In this document: positions 1 to 5,180 of the stretch, in pieces | Layout: each line of letters opens with the position of its first letter | How positions within the stretch are numbered: the stretch's first letter is position 1 | Source of the DNA: Candidatus Solibacter sp. | GTDB lineage: Bacteria; Acidobacteriota; Terriglobia; Bryobacterales; Bryobacteraceae | Length of the DNA: 5,180 bases | Assembly: GCA_017883345.1 (NCBI GenBank) | Contig: JADGNT010000434.1 | Location: 1-5,180 of the forward strand | Direction of reading: 5' to 3' | The notes under the pieces: generated by a model | What the model saw: only the letters and a program-made list of their open reading frames with translations | Told to the model about the DNA's origin: nothing | Database searches by the model: none | Program-made: the position numbers and the translations under genes

Positions 1-1
1 G

Positions 2-1258
2 GCCGGCTACAACCTCTTCCTGATTGAAGCCCGCCACATCCTGATCGACCTGCTGACCGATTCGGGCACCAGCGCGATGTCCACGGAGCAGTGGGCGGCG
101 GTGATGCGGGGCGACGAATCCTACGCCGGCAGCGAGAGCTTCTTCCGCCTCAAGCGGGTGGTGGACCGGCTGACGGGATTCCGCCACATGGTGCCGACGC
201 ACCAGGGGCGCGCGGCGGAGCGCATTCTGTTCACGGTGATGTGCCAGCCGGGGCACCTGGTGCCCTCCAACACGCATTTCGACACGACGCGCGCCAACGT
301 GGAATCGAGCGGCGCGCGCGCCGTGGATCTACCCATCGAGGAAGCGCGCGACACGCAGGCGCGGCTCGATTTCAAGGGCAACATGGACGTGAGCGCGCTC
401 GCAGCGTTGATCGCCCGGGAGGGTGCGGCGAAGATTCCGCTGGTGATGCTGACGGTGACCAACAACTCGGGCGGGGGACAGCCGGTATCGATGGCGAATA
501 TCGAGGCGGTGAAATCGGTGTGCGCACGGCACGGCATCCCGCTGTATCTGGACGCCTGCCGGTTCGCGGAAAACGCGTGGTTCATCCGGGAACGCGAGGC
601 CGGGTACGCGGATTGGACGCCGAAGCAAATTGCCCAAAAAATGTTTCGGCTGGCCGATGGATGCACGTTCTCCGCCAAGAAGGACGCCTTCGCCAACATC
701 GGCGGGATGCTGTGCACCAACGACGACCGGGTGTTCCTCCAGGAGACGAACCTGCTGATTCTGACCGAGGGTTTTCCGACGTATGGCGGCCTCGCGGGGC
801 GCGACCTGGACGCGATCGCGGTGGGTTTGGAGGAAGTGCTGGACGAGGATTATCTGCGCTACCGGATCGCCTCCACGGGCTACCTGGGGCGGCACATCGC
901 GGATCGCGGGGTGCCGATTGTGGAGCCGCCCGGGGGGCACGCGATCTATATCGATGCGGCGCGCATGCTGCCGCACATCCCGGCGGCGCAGTTCCCGGGG
1001 CAGGCGCTGGCGGTGGAACTTTACCGGCACGCGGGGATACGCAGCGTGGAGATCGGCAGCCTGATGTTCGGCGAGGCGGCGCGGCACGAACTGCTGCGTC
1101 TGGCGATTCCGCGGCGGGTGTACACGCAGAGTCACATCGATTACGTGGTGGAAGCGATTCTGGAAGTGAACCAGCACAAGGAGAGCATCCGCGGGATGGA
1201 GATCGTGGAGGCGCCGCCATTCCTGAGGCATTTCAGCGCGCGCATGCGACAGCTTTAG
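2..1258 (+). CDS. tnaA: Tryptophanase (beta-eliminating lyase family), 5'-truncated by window edge
   Basis: PLP enzyme that splits L-tryptophan into indole, pyruvate and ammonia in the cytosol. The frame is already open at base 2, and the codons before the first ATG (base 77) encode conserved family sequence (AGYNLFLIE, IDLLTDSGTSAMS), so that ATG is not the start. The 418 visible residues lack about 40-50 N-terminal residues of a usual 455-475. Counting from the ATG at 77: SYAGS at 15-19 and THQGR at 41-45 (PLP/active site), GGGQPVSMAN at 132-141, SAKKD at 199-203 with K202 (bases 680-682) as the Schiff-base lysine, FPTYGGLAGRD at 233-243, and IPRRVYT at 344-350 with the carboxylate-binding arginine. 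Family knowledge separates tryptophanase from tyrosine phenol-lyase at two sites. Here FDTT has Asp69 where TPL has Thr, and VEIGS has Ile where TPL has Arg, so tryptophanase is favoured. Other stretches (NIGG, AGRD) look TPL-like. Any tnaC-type leader would lie outside the window. Confidence 0.9.
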   Translation, partial: AGYNLFLIEARHILIDLLTDSGTSAMSTEQWAAVMRGDESYAGSESFFRLKRVVDRLTGFRHMVPTHQGRAAERILFTVMCQPGHLVPSNTHFDTTRANVESSGARAVDLPIEEARDTQARLDFKGNMDVSALAALIAREGAAKIPLVMLTVTNNSGGGQPVSMANIEAVKSVCARHGIPLYLDACRFAENAWFIREREAGYADWTPKQIAQKMFRLADGCTFSAKKDAFANIGGMLCTNDDRVFLQETNLLILTEGFPTYGGLAGRDLDAIAVGLEEVLDEDYLRYRIASTGYLGRHIADRGVPIVEPPGGHAIYIDAARMLPHIPAAQFPGQALAVELYRHAGIRSVEIGSLMFGEAARHELLRLAIPRRVYTQSHIDYVVEAILEVNQHKESIRGMEIVEAPPFLRHFSARMRQL

Positions 1259-1277
1259 CGGGGCAAGACCGCCCCGC
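1258..1277 (+). terminator. GC-rich stem-loop directly after the tryptophanase stop codon
   Basis: A perfect 7-bp inverted repeat, GCGGGGC (1258-1264) and GCCCCGC (1271-1277), encloses the 6-nt loop AAGACC. It begins on the last base of the TAG stop. No T-run follows (the next bases are CGCGACGG), so it is not a canonical intrinsic terminator. It could slow polymerase, protect the mRNA 3' end or be a weak terminator. Function is inferred from position only. Confidence 0.4.
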
Positions 1278-1334
1278 CGCGACGGAGCGCCAAGAAGACG
1301 TCCGAGCTGCCCCGCGGATGCACAAGGCGGAGCC

Positions 1335-1363
1335 TTATGCCACGAACCTGCGACAGCTATAAT
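1335..1363 (+). promoter_or_regulatory. Putative promoter of the modB-like operon (perfect -10, weak -35)
   Basis: TATAAT at 1358-1363 matches the sigma-70 -10 consensus exactly, which stands out in such GC-rich DNA. At 17-bp spacing the -35 position is TTATGC (1335-1340), which matches TTGACA at only two positions, so an activator or a different sigma preference may be needed. Transcription would start near 1369-1371, only about 4-6 nt before the modB-like ATG at 1375. That would give a nearly leaderless mRNA. The -10 overlaps the left arm of the inverted repeat at 1361-1387, so a protein bound there should affect initiation. Confidence 0.5.
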
Positions 1364-1387
1364 TGAAGGTCCTTATGACCTTCAATT
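1361..1387. repeat. Perfect 11-bp inverted repeat across the modB-like start codon (candidate operator or mRNA hairpin)
   Basis: The arms are AATTGAAGGTC (1361-1371) and GACCTTCAATT (1377-1387), separated by CTTAT, with no mismatch. The ATG at 1375-1377 begins in the spacer and ends in the right arm. The Shine-Dalgarno-like GAAGG (1365-1369, 5 nt before the ATG) lies in the left arm. As DNA it has the size of a dimeric regulator site and overlaps the -10 box. As RNA, on any transcript starting upstream, it would fold into an 11-bp hairpin hiding the Shine-Dalgarno sequence and start codon. Which of the two operates cannot be told from sequence. Confidence 0.65.
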
Positions 1388-1821
1388 GGCCGCCGGTGTG
1401 GCTTAGCCTTCGTGTCGCCGGTCTCGCGACGGCGGGCGCGCTGGTGATGGGGCTGTGGCTGGCATACCGCATGACAACGCGGGAATTCATCGGCCGCAAG
1501 GCCACTCTCGGGGTGCTGGCGCTGTTGTTGGCAACGCCGGTGGTGATTCTAGCGTGGATCCTGCTCCGGCCGCTATTTCCGTGGCAGGCCGGCTCCGCGG
1601 TTGGGGTGATCGCGGCGCTGCCGCCGATTGTGTTCGGCGCGCGAAGGCCCTTGCAGGACTTGAATCGGGAATACGGTAATGCGGCGCGCAGTCTGGGCTG
1701 CTCGGAGTGGCGGATTTTCTGGCGCGTGATGCTGCCGCTTGGGTGGCGGCCGATTCTGGCGGCGGCCGGAGTCGCGTTTGTGCGCGTGTGGATGGAGTGG
1801 AGCATCGTGGCCGCCTTATGA
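1375..1821 (+). CDS. modB: ModB-like ABC transporter permease, C-terminally short
   Basis: Inner-membrane permease of the molybdate/tungstate type, 148 aa against about 220-230 usual. Predicted membrane segments are near residues 8-31, 43-64, 73-90 and 124-147. The first helix region (LSLRVAGLATAG) resembles the ModB start. The cytoplasmic EAA loop is clear at about 99-121 (NAARSLG, then a conserved Gly, then VMLPLGW), the surface that docks on the ATPase. The protein stops at EWSIVAAL, where ModB normally has GEFGAT and further helices, and the connection between helices 2 and 3 is also short. The downstream ATPase starts at once with its own complete N-terminus, so the missing part is not in another frame. 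ATG 1375 is chosen for family fit and the GAAGG upstream; an in-frame TTG at 1363 is the alternative. The stop overlaps the next start (ATGA). No adjacent modA is visible. Transport ability is doubtful. Confidence 0.75.
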   Translation: MTFNWPPVWLSLRVAGLATAGALVMGLWLAYRMTTREFIGRKATLGVLALLLATPVVILAWILLRPLFPWQAGSAVGVIAALPPIVFGARRPLQDLNREYGNAARSLGCSEWRIFWRVMLPLGWRPILAAAGVAFVRVWMEWSIVAAL

Positions 1822-2843
1822 CGCACGCACGTATCGCGAACCAGAGCCTCGACATCGATCTGCCTCTCTCCGACGGGATCACGGCGCTGCACGGTCCGGC
1901 GGGCGCGGGGAAAACCGCGATCCTGGAGGCGATCGCGGGCTTCGCGCGTCCCGAGCGGGGACGCATCCTGATTGGCGACGCGATCGTGTTCGACGCCGAA
2001 TCGCGAGTGAATCTGGCGCCGCGCCGGCGGCTCTGCGGATGGGTAGGCGCACGCGACGCGCTATTCCCTCACCTGACGGTGCGGCAGAACCTGCTGCTCG
2101 CCGCGGGACGGTGGGCGCGGCTGGAGCGGACCAAGCGGGTGGCCGAAATGCTGGAGCGCTTCGAACTGGCGGACGCGCTAGAGATGCGCCCGCGCGATCT
2201 GACGCCGGCGCGCCGGCTGCGCACCGAGGTGGCGCGCGCGCTGATCACGGAGCCGAAATTGCTGCTGGTGGACGACCGCGGCCCCGAGTGCGGCGCCGAT
2301 GAAGGGCTGCTGCGCCTGGTACGCGATGCCTTCGGCGGCCCGGTACTGTGGGTCATCGGCAAGCTCGATCTCTGCTACAGTTCGGCGGATCGACTGGCGC
2401 TGGTGGATCTCGGCCGGATGGTGGGGTACGGGCCGGCGCGCGAGGTGATGGAGCGCCCGGAATCGGTGGAGGCGGCGCGCCTGGCGGGGATATCGAACCT
2501 GTATCCGGCCACGGTCGCCGCGCTCGATCCGGGGCGCAACCAGAGCCGGCTGGAGTGCGCCGGCTTCGTGCTCAACGGGCCGTACCTGAAGGGGCACTTC
2601 AAAGGCGACCGCGTCTGGGTGGGGATCCGCGCGGAAGATGTGCGGGTACACGCGGGCGAGCTGGAGCCGGACGTCAACTTTGTGGCGGTACACCTGTTGC
2701 GCATGATGGAGCGCCCGCGCACGGTGCGCCTGGAATTCGCCGGAGGCATCGCGGCGGAGATTTCGCGCGAGCAATACGCGCGGCAGAAGGATAATAAGGG
2801 GTGGCAGGTGGAATTTCCGCCCGCCGCGCTACGCGTGTTTTGA
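1818..2843 (+). CDS. modC: ModC-like ABC ATPase with degenerate catalytic motifs and a TOBE/MOP-type C-terminal domain
   Basis: This 341-aa protein is close to the usual ModC length (about 350) and has the same layout: nucleotide-binding domain at about 1-225 and TOBE/MOP-type domain at about 226-341 (note VGIRAEDVRV at 268-277). Walker A is intact, GPAGAGKT at 26-33. The other motifs are not. The Q-loop glutamine before LFPH is Ala78. The LSGGE/Q signature is LTPAR (128-132). Walker B LLLVDD (148-153) has Asp153 in place of the catalytic Glu. The D-loop is RGPECG. The H-loop His is Gly181 (WVIGK). ATP binding is plausible and normal hydrolysis unlikely. The flanking helices, including VARALITEPKLLL, remain family-like, so this looks like a maintained pseudo-ATPase. 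The start at 1818 overlaps the permease stop; an earlier in-frame ATG at 1707 would lie deep inside the permease. It may act as an oxyanion- or nucleotide-binding partner of the short permease or of the next gene product (inference). Confidence 0.8.
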   Translation: MTHARIANQSLDIDLPLSDGITALHGPAGAGKTAILEAIAGFARPERGRILIGDAIVFDAESRVNLAPRRRLCGWVGARDALFPHLTVRQNLLLAAGRWARLERTKRVAEMLERFELADALEMRPRDLTPARRLRTEVARALITEPKLLLVDDRGPECGADEGLLRLVRDAFGGPVLWVIGKLDLCYSSADRLALVDLGRMVGYGPAREVMERPESVEAARLAGISNLYPATVAALDPGRNQSRLECAGFVLNGPYLKGHFKGDRVWVGIRAEDVRVHAGELEPDVNFVAVHLLRMMERPRTVRLEFAGGIAAEISREQYARQKDNKGWQVEFPPAALRVF

Positions 2844-2846
2844 CCG

Positions 2847-3434
2847 ATGCCGTTGAAGCCTCTCGCCGACTATGAACTGCTGGCCGCGCAAGCCCACGGC
2901 CACCTGTGCGCTGGCCAGATTCTGGGGCTGCGCATGGCGCTGCACGGGATGAAACTGCTGGGCCTGGACGACCCAACGGGGAAGGACCGGAAGCGGCTGG
3001 TGAGCATCGTCGAAATCGACCGGTGCATGACGGATGCCATTGGGGTGGTGACGGGCTGCCGTTTGGGGAAGCGCGCACTGAAGTTTCGCGACTTCGGCAA
3101 GGCAGCGGCGACGTTCTGCGACCTCCAGGAGAATCGCGCGGTACGGATTGCGGCGCGGGAGAGCGCGAAAGAACGCGCGCGCGCGCTGTATCCCGGAATT
3201 GGCGACAGGAATCAGCGGCAAATGCACGCCTACCGGGAAATGCCGGACGAGGAACTGTTTGATATCGAGTGGGTGCGGGTGACGCTGGGCGCGGAGGACC
3301 TGCCCGGCTACAAGGCGCCGCGCGTGGTTTGCGAGCAGTGCGGCGAAGGCGTGAGTTTCCGGCGCGAAGTGGTGCGCGAAGGGCGCACGCTGTGCCGCGC
3401 GTGCGCTGGCGACGGCTACTACGGCCCCGCGTGA
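2847..3434 (+). CDS. fmdE: FmdE family protein with C-terminal four-cysteine zinc ribbon
   Basis: A 195-aa soluble protein of the FmdE family, named after subunit E encoded at molybdenum formylmethanofuran dehydrogenase loci. Bacterial members commonly occur in organisms without that enzyme, and their biochemical role is not settled. The FmdE core carries HGHLCAGQ at 17-24 (usual form HGHxCPG; the Pro is Ala here), then [14 protein letters not shown] at 58-71 with Cys60, Asp63 and Cys71, the usual metal/active-site cysteines and acid. The C-terminus has CEQCGE (Cys162, Cys165) and CRAC (Cys183, Cys186), a treble-clef or zinc-ribbon-like metal site. It starts 3 nt after the ModC-like stop with no clear Shine-Dalgarno sequence, so translational coupling is likely. 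Its place after modBC-like genes supports a link to molybdenum or tungsten handling. Nothing in the window suggests methanofuran biochemistry. Confidence 0.85.
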   Translation: MPLKPLADYELLAAQAHGHLCAGQILGLRMALHGMKLLGLDDPTGKDRKRLVSIVEIDRCMTDAIGVVTGCRLGKRALKFRDFGKAAATFCDLQENRAVRIAARESAKERARALYPGIGDRNQRQMHAYREMPDEELFDIEWVRVTLGAEDLPGYKAPRVVCEQCGEGVSFRREVVREGRTLCRACAGDGYYGPA

Positions 3435-3997
3435 TGCTGCGCTATTACATCACGGACCGGCATTCCGCCGGCGGCGCGGAAGCGCTGCTGGGGTTTGTCG
3501 AGCGCGCGCTCGCGAACGGCGTGGAACGGATTCAGGTGCGCGAGAAGGACCTGGGCGCGCGCGATCTGTGCGCGCTGGTGCGCCGGATACTGGCGCTGCC
3601 CAACCCGTACGGTACGCGCATACTGGTGAATTCGCGCGCCGATATTGCGCTGGCGGCGGGCGCGCACGGGGTCCATCTGAGCGGAGATTCGGTGGCGCCG
3701 GGAATTTTGCGCGCGATCGTGCCGGCGGAGTTTCTGATCGGCGTGTCCACGCACACACTGGAGGAGTTGCGCCGCGCCGAAACGGAAGGCGCGGACTTTG
3801 CGGTGTTCAGTCCGATTTTTCCGGTGGTCTCGAAAGCGGGTTATGGGCCGGCGCTGGGCATCGAGCGCCTGCGGGAGGCGGTGGGGCAGGTGACGATTCC
3901 GGTGCTCGCACTGGGCGGGATCACGCGGGAAAATGCCGCGGCATGCGTGGAGGCTGGGGCGGCGGGAATCGCCGGGATCTCGATGTTTCAGGTGTGA
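3434..3997 (+). CDS. ThiE/TenI family protein (thiamine phosphate synthase or thiazole tautomerase), short C-terminus
   Basis: A 187-aa TIM-barrel protein of the thiamin phosphate synthase/TenI superfamily. Signatures are YYITDR at 4-9, IQVREKD at 33-39, VNSRADIAL at 65-73, IGVSTHT at 102-108 with His107, FSPIFP at 125-130 followed by Lys134, and PVLALGGIT at 156-164 (phosphate-binding loop). ThiE joins the pyrimidine diphosphate and thiazole phosphate; TenI aromatises the thiazole. ThiE uses Mg-binding aspartates in an ND pair and at the end of a GQED-type motif. Here these positions are Ser67 and Ser86, as in TenI-like proteins, so tautomerase or another role is at least as likely. The protein ends at GISMFQV without the last helix of the usual 205-215 aa; the truncated transposon begins just downstream, so the tail may have been lost there. 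ATG 3434 overlaps the fmdE stop (TGATG); a longer in-frame reading to 3269 would overlap the FmdE zinc ribbon. Confidence 0.75.
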   Translation: MLRYYITDRHSAGGAEALLGFVERALANGVERIQVREKDLGARDLCALVRRILALPNPYGTRILVNSRADIALAAGAHGVHLSGDSVAPGILRAIVPAEFLIGVSTHTLEELRRAETEGADFAVFSPIFPVVSKAGYGPALGIERLREAVGQVTIPVLALGGITRENAAACVEAGAAGIAGISMFQV

Positions 3998-5180
3998 GGT
4001 GTTCACTGAATAGATCGAACGTGGGAGGACTAAACCAAAGTGTTCCCGCGCATACTTGAAGTAGTTTTCTTGCGGCCAGCGAGCCATCGGAGCCACTGCT
4101 TGCGAAGCCGCGTCCCCCGTGAAATTCGTGCTTACAATCGAAACCTGATGGCCGTCGGCGGCCAGCTTGCGCACTTCCCGCACCCACAACCCCGGCCGCT
4201 TGCCCACACAGGTTCCCCGCTCCGCCAGTTTCATCCGCACGGTCTCCCCACTTACCAACTTCACGGCTTGTTCCTGGAATTCCTCCGCCCTCCAGTCCTC
4301 CCCGTCCGGATAGCGATGGTAGGTGAGCGCCGCGATCCGTTCCTTCTGTAGTTCCAGAAACAACTCCGGGCTGTAGCCCTCACGATCGAAGATCACCGTG
4401 AAGCGCGGCACCCGTGGGTCGGCAGCCATACGCTCTCGATGCTCCGCCGACAGAGGTACGTTGGCCTCCAGCCACGGCAGTATGTCTCCGCGGATCGCCT
4501 GTACCAGCCCGTGATCGACTGCCTGGTTGACAGAGCAGAACGGTTCGCCGTCCAGCGCATTCACCCAGTAGTCCGTCGTGGCCCGCAGGTAGAACCGCTC
4601 GCGTGGCACATAGTGCCGCGGCAGCTTGGTCAATTCGCCGTGGTATACCCGCACGTGCCCATCGATGTAAAACGCCAGACCGGAGGCCTGTTCGGTTTCC
4701 TGCTGGCTGATCCATTCCTTGGCCAAGGCCGCGTTCCAGCGCGCCGCCCGGCCCATCTCCGTGCACAGCCGCTTCAGTTTCTCACGCAGCGTGCGCACTT
4801 CCGGAATCCGGTCCAATCCCAGCAGGTTTCCCCACTCCCCCGCCGCCGCGTAGCGCAACTGCTCGATGGAGCCGATGCGCGCCAGCGCCATCAGCGCCAG
4901 CAACACCAACACGCTGCTCAGGCCATAGAAGCCGTTGGGTAACGTGTAGAGTTCCGCGCTGTGGCGCAGCAGCCCCACCGCCATGAGCGCCGGCAGCGCC
5001 AACAACACGCCCCCTTGTGGGATGTCCCGCGCCGCCTCGAAGACGATGGGCGCGGCTTCCAACGCACCCATCGCCGCCGCCACACGCTCCAGCGACCGGG
5101 TTGCCCCGTAGCCCATCGGCGCGCTACTGTCGATCTCGCTGCGCTCGCTCTTACAACTGGCGCTGTCGTCGTCTGGGGTC
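3998..5180 (-). mobile_element. Insertion-sequence fragment, truncated at the operon-proximal end and continuing beyond the window
   Basis: The region holds one transposase in the opposite direction to the operon. Bases 3998-4030, between the ThiE/TenI-like stop and the last recognisable transposase codon, contain no gene, and no terminal inverted repeat or target duplication could be identified there. The transposase has no stop of its own at this end and its frame runs on into the antisense of the operon gene, which places a deletion or recombination breakpoint in or near this 33-bp stretch. The other end lies outside the window. The exact left boundary is approximate. Confidence 0.6.
4031..5180 (-). 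pseudogene. DDE transposase, C-terminally truncated; 5' end beyond window
   Basis: The minus-strand frame is open from the right edge of the window; the first ATG (5116) is internal to an open frame, so the true start may be further out. The N-terminal part has a hydrophobic stretch (GGVLLALPALMAVGLL) and the family-like LARIGSIEQLRY and GEWGNLLGLDRIPEVRTLR. The catalytic triad is visible: Asp in YIDGHVRVYHG (bases 4661-4663), Asp in FDREGYSPE (4385-4387) and Glu in RWPQENYF (4067-4069), spaced 92 and 106 residues apart. Family-like sequence stops after REHFGL at about 4031; relatives as I recall them continue well beyond. The same frame stays open to 3419, but that stretch is antisense of the ThiE/TenI-like gene and is rich in Arg/His/Gln with no family pattern. 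The triad is complete but the missing C-terminus argues against activity. I do not assign an IS family. Confidence 0.75.

Noticed and set aside
1324..1336. Small hairpin AAGGC / GCCTT with a 3-nt loop upstream of the -10 box
   Set aside because: Only 5 bp, with no T-run and no further support; it overlaps the weak -35 region and is probably incidental.
1245..1358. 10-bp direct repeat TGCGACAGCT at 1245-1254 and 1349-1358, bracketing the intergenic region
   Set aside because: Repeats of this length are expected by chance several times in about 5 kb, and no element lies between the copies.
91..1362. 423-aa plus-strand open frame overlapping the tryptophanase, and minus-strand frames at 121-720, 329-1231 and 582-1220
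   Set aside because: They are low-complexity Arg/Gly/Ala/Pro or His/Arg-rich translations with no family pattern, lying inside a clearly conserved gene; shadows of GC-rich codons.
1707..1817. Upstream in-frame start for the ModC-like ATPase
   Set aside because: It would put 37 residues with no ModC similarity inside the permease EAA region; the ATG at 1818 fits the ModC N-terminus and gives a typical ATGA overlap.
1335..1966. Minus-strand open frames opposite the permease (1335-1892, 1487-1966)
   Set aside because: No recognisable domain, Arg/Ala/Pro/Ser-rich, antisense to a gene with clear EAA-loop and helix patterns.
3170..3187. Alternating GC run in fmdE that could suggest Z-DNA
   Set aside because: It is short, within coding sequence, and explained by Ala/Arg codons in GC-rich DNA.
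4040..4942. Plus-strand frames at 4040-4351 and 4439-4942 and minus-strand frame 4380-4766 within the transposase
   Set aside because: They are other-frame readings of the transposase, which alone carries the DDE motifs and family sequence.

Overview
This is GC-rich bacterial DNA with GCG/GGC-heavy codons, tight gene overlaps and few clear Shine-Dalgarno sites. The gene set (tryptophanase, ModBC-like ABC genes, an FmdE-family protein, a ThiE/TenI-like protein and a large DDE transposase) would fit a soil or sediment bacterium, perhaps Acidobacteriota. That placement is an impression from gene style and was not tested.

Layout. (1) Bases 2-1258, plus strand: the 3' part of a tryptophanase-type beta-eliminating lyase, missing about 40-50 N-terminal residues at the window edge. 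(2) Bases 1259-1374: a short intergenic region with a GC-rich hairpin just after the lyase, a perfect TATAAT box, and a perfect 11-bp inverted repeat lying across the next start codon. (3) Bases 1375-3997, plus strand: four tightly packed genes, almost certainly one operon. They are a shortened ModB-like permease, a ModC-like ATPase, an FmdE-family zinc-ribbon protein and a ThiE/TenI-family protein. Junctions are ATGA overlap, 3-nt gap and TGATG overlap, so translational coupling is likely. (4) Bases about 3998-5180, minus strand: part of an insertion sequence. Its DDE transposase has lost its C-terminus at the junction with the operon and runs off the right edge of the window.

The main point of interest is the operon. 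The ModC-like protein keeps Walker A and a recognisable C-terminal TOBE/MOP-type domain. It has lost the Q-loop glutamine, the LSGGQ signature, the catalytic glutamate, the D-loop and the H-loop histidine. Its partner permease is about two thirds of normal size and ends just after the EAA loop and one more helix. No ModA-type binding protein lies next to them in this window. Both frames are open and overlap neatly, so this looks like a retained, repurposed pseudo-transporter rather than random decay. FmdE proteins are associated with molybdenum/tungsten enzyme and transport loci, so a role in oxyanion sensing, delivery or cofactor handling is a reasonable hypothesis, but it is unproven.
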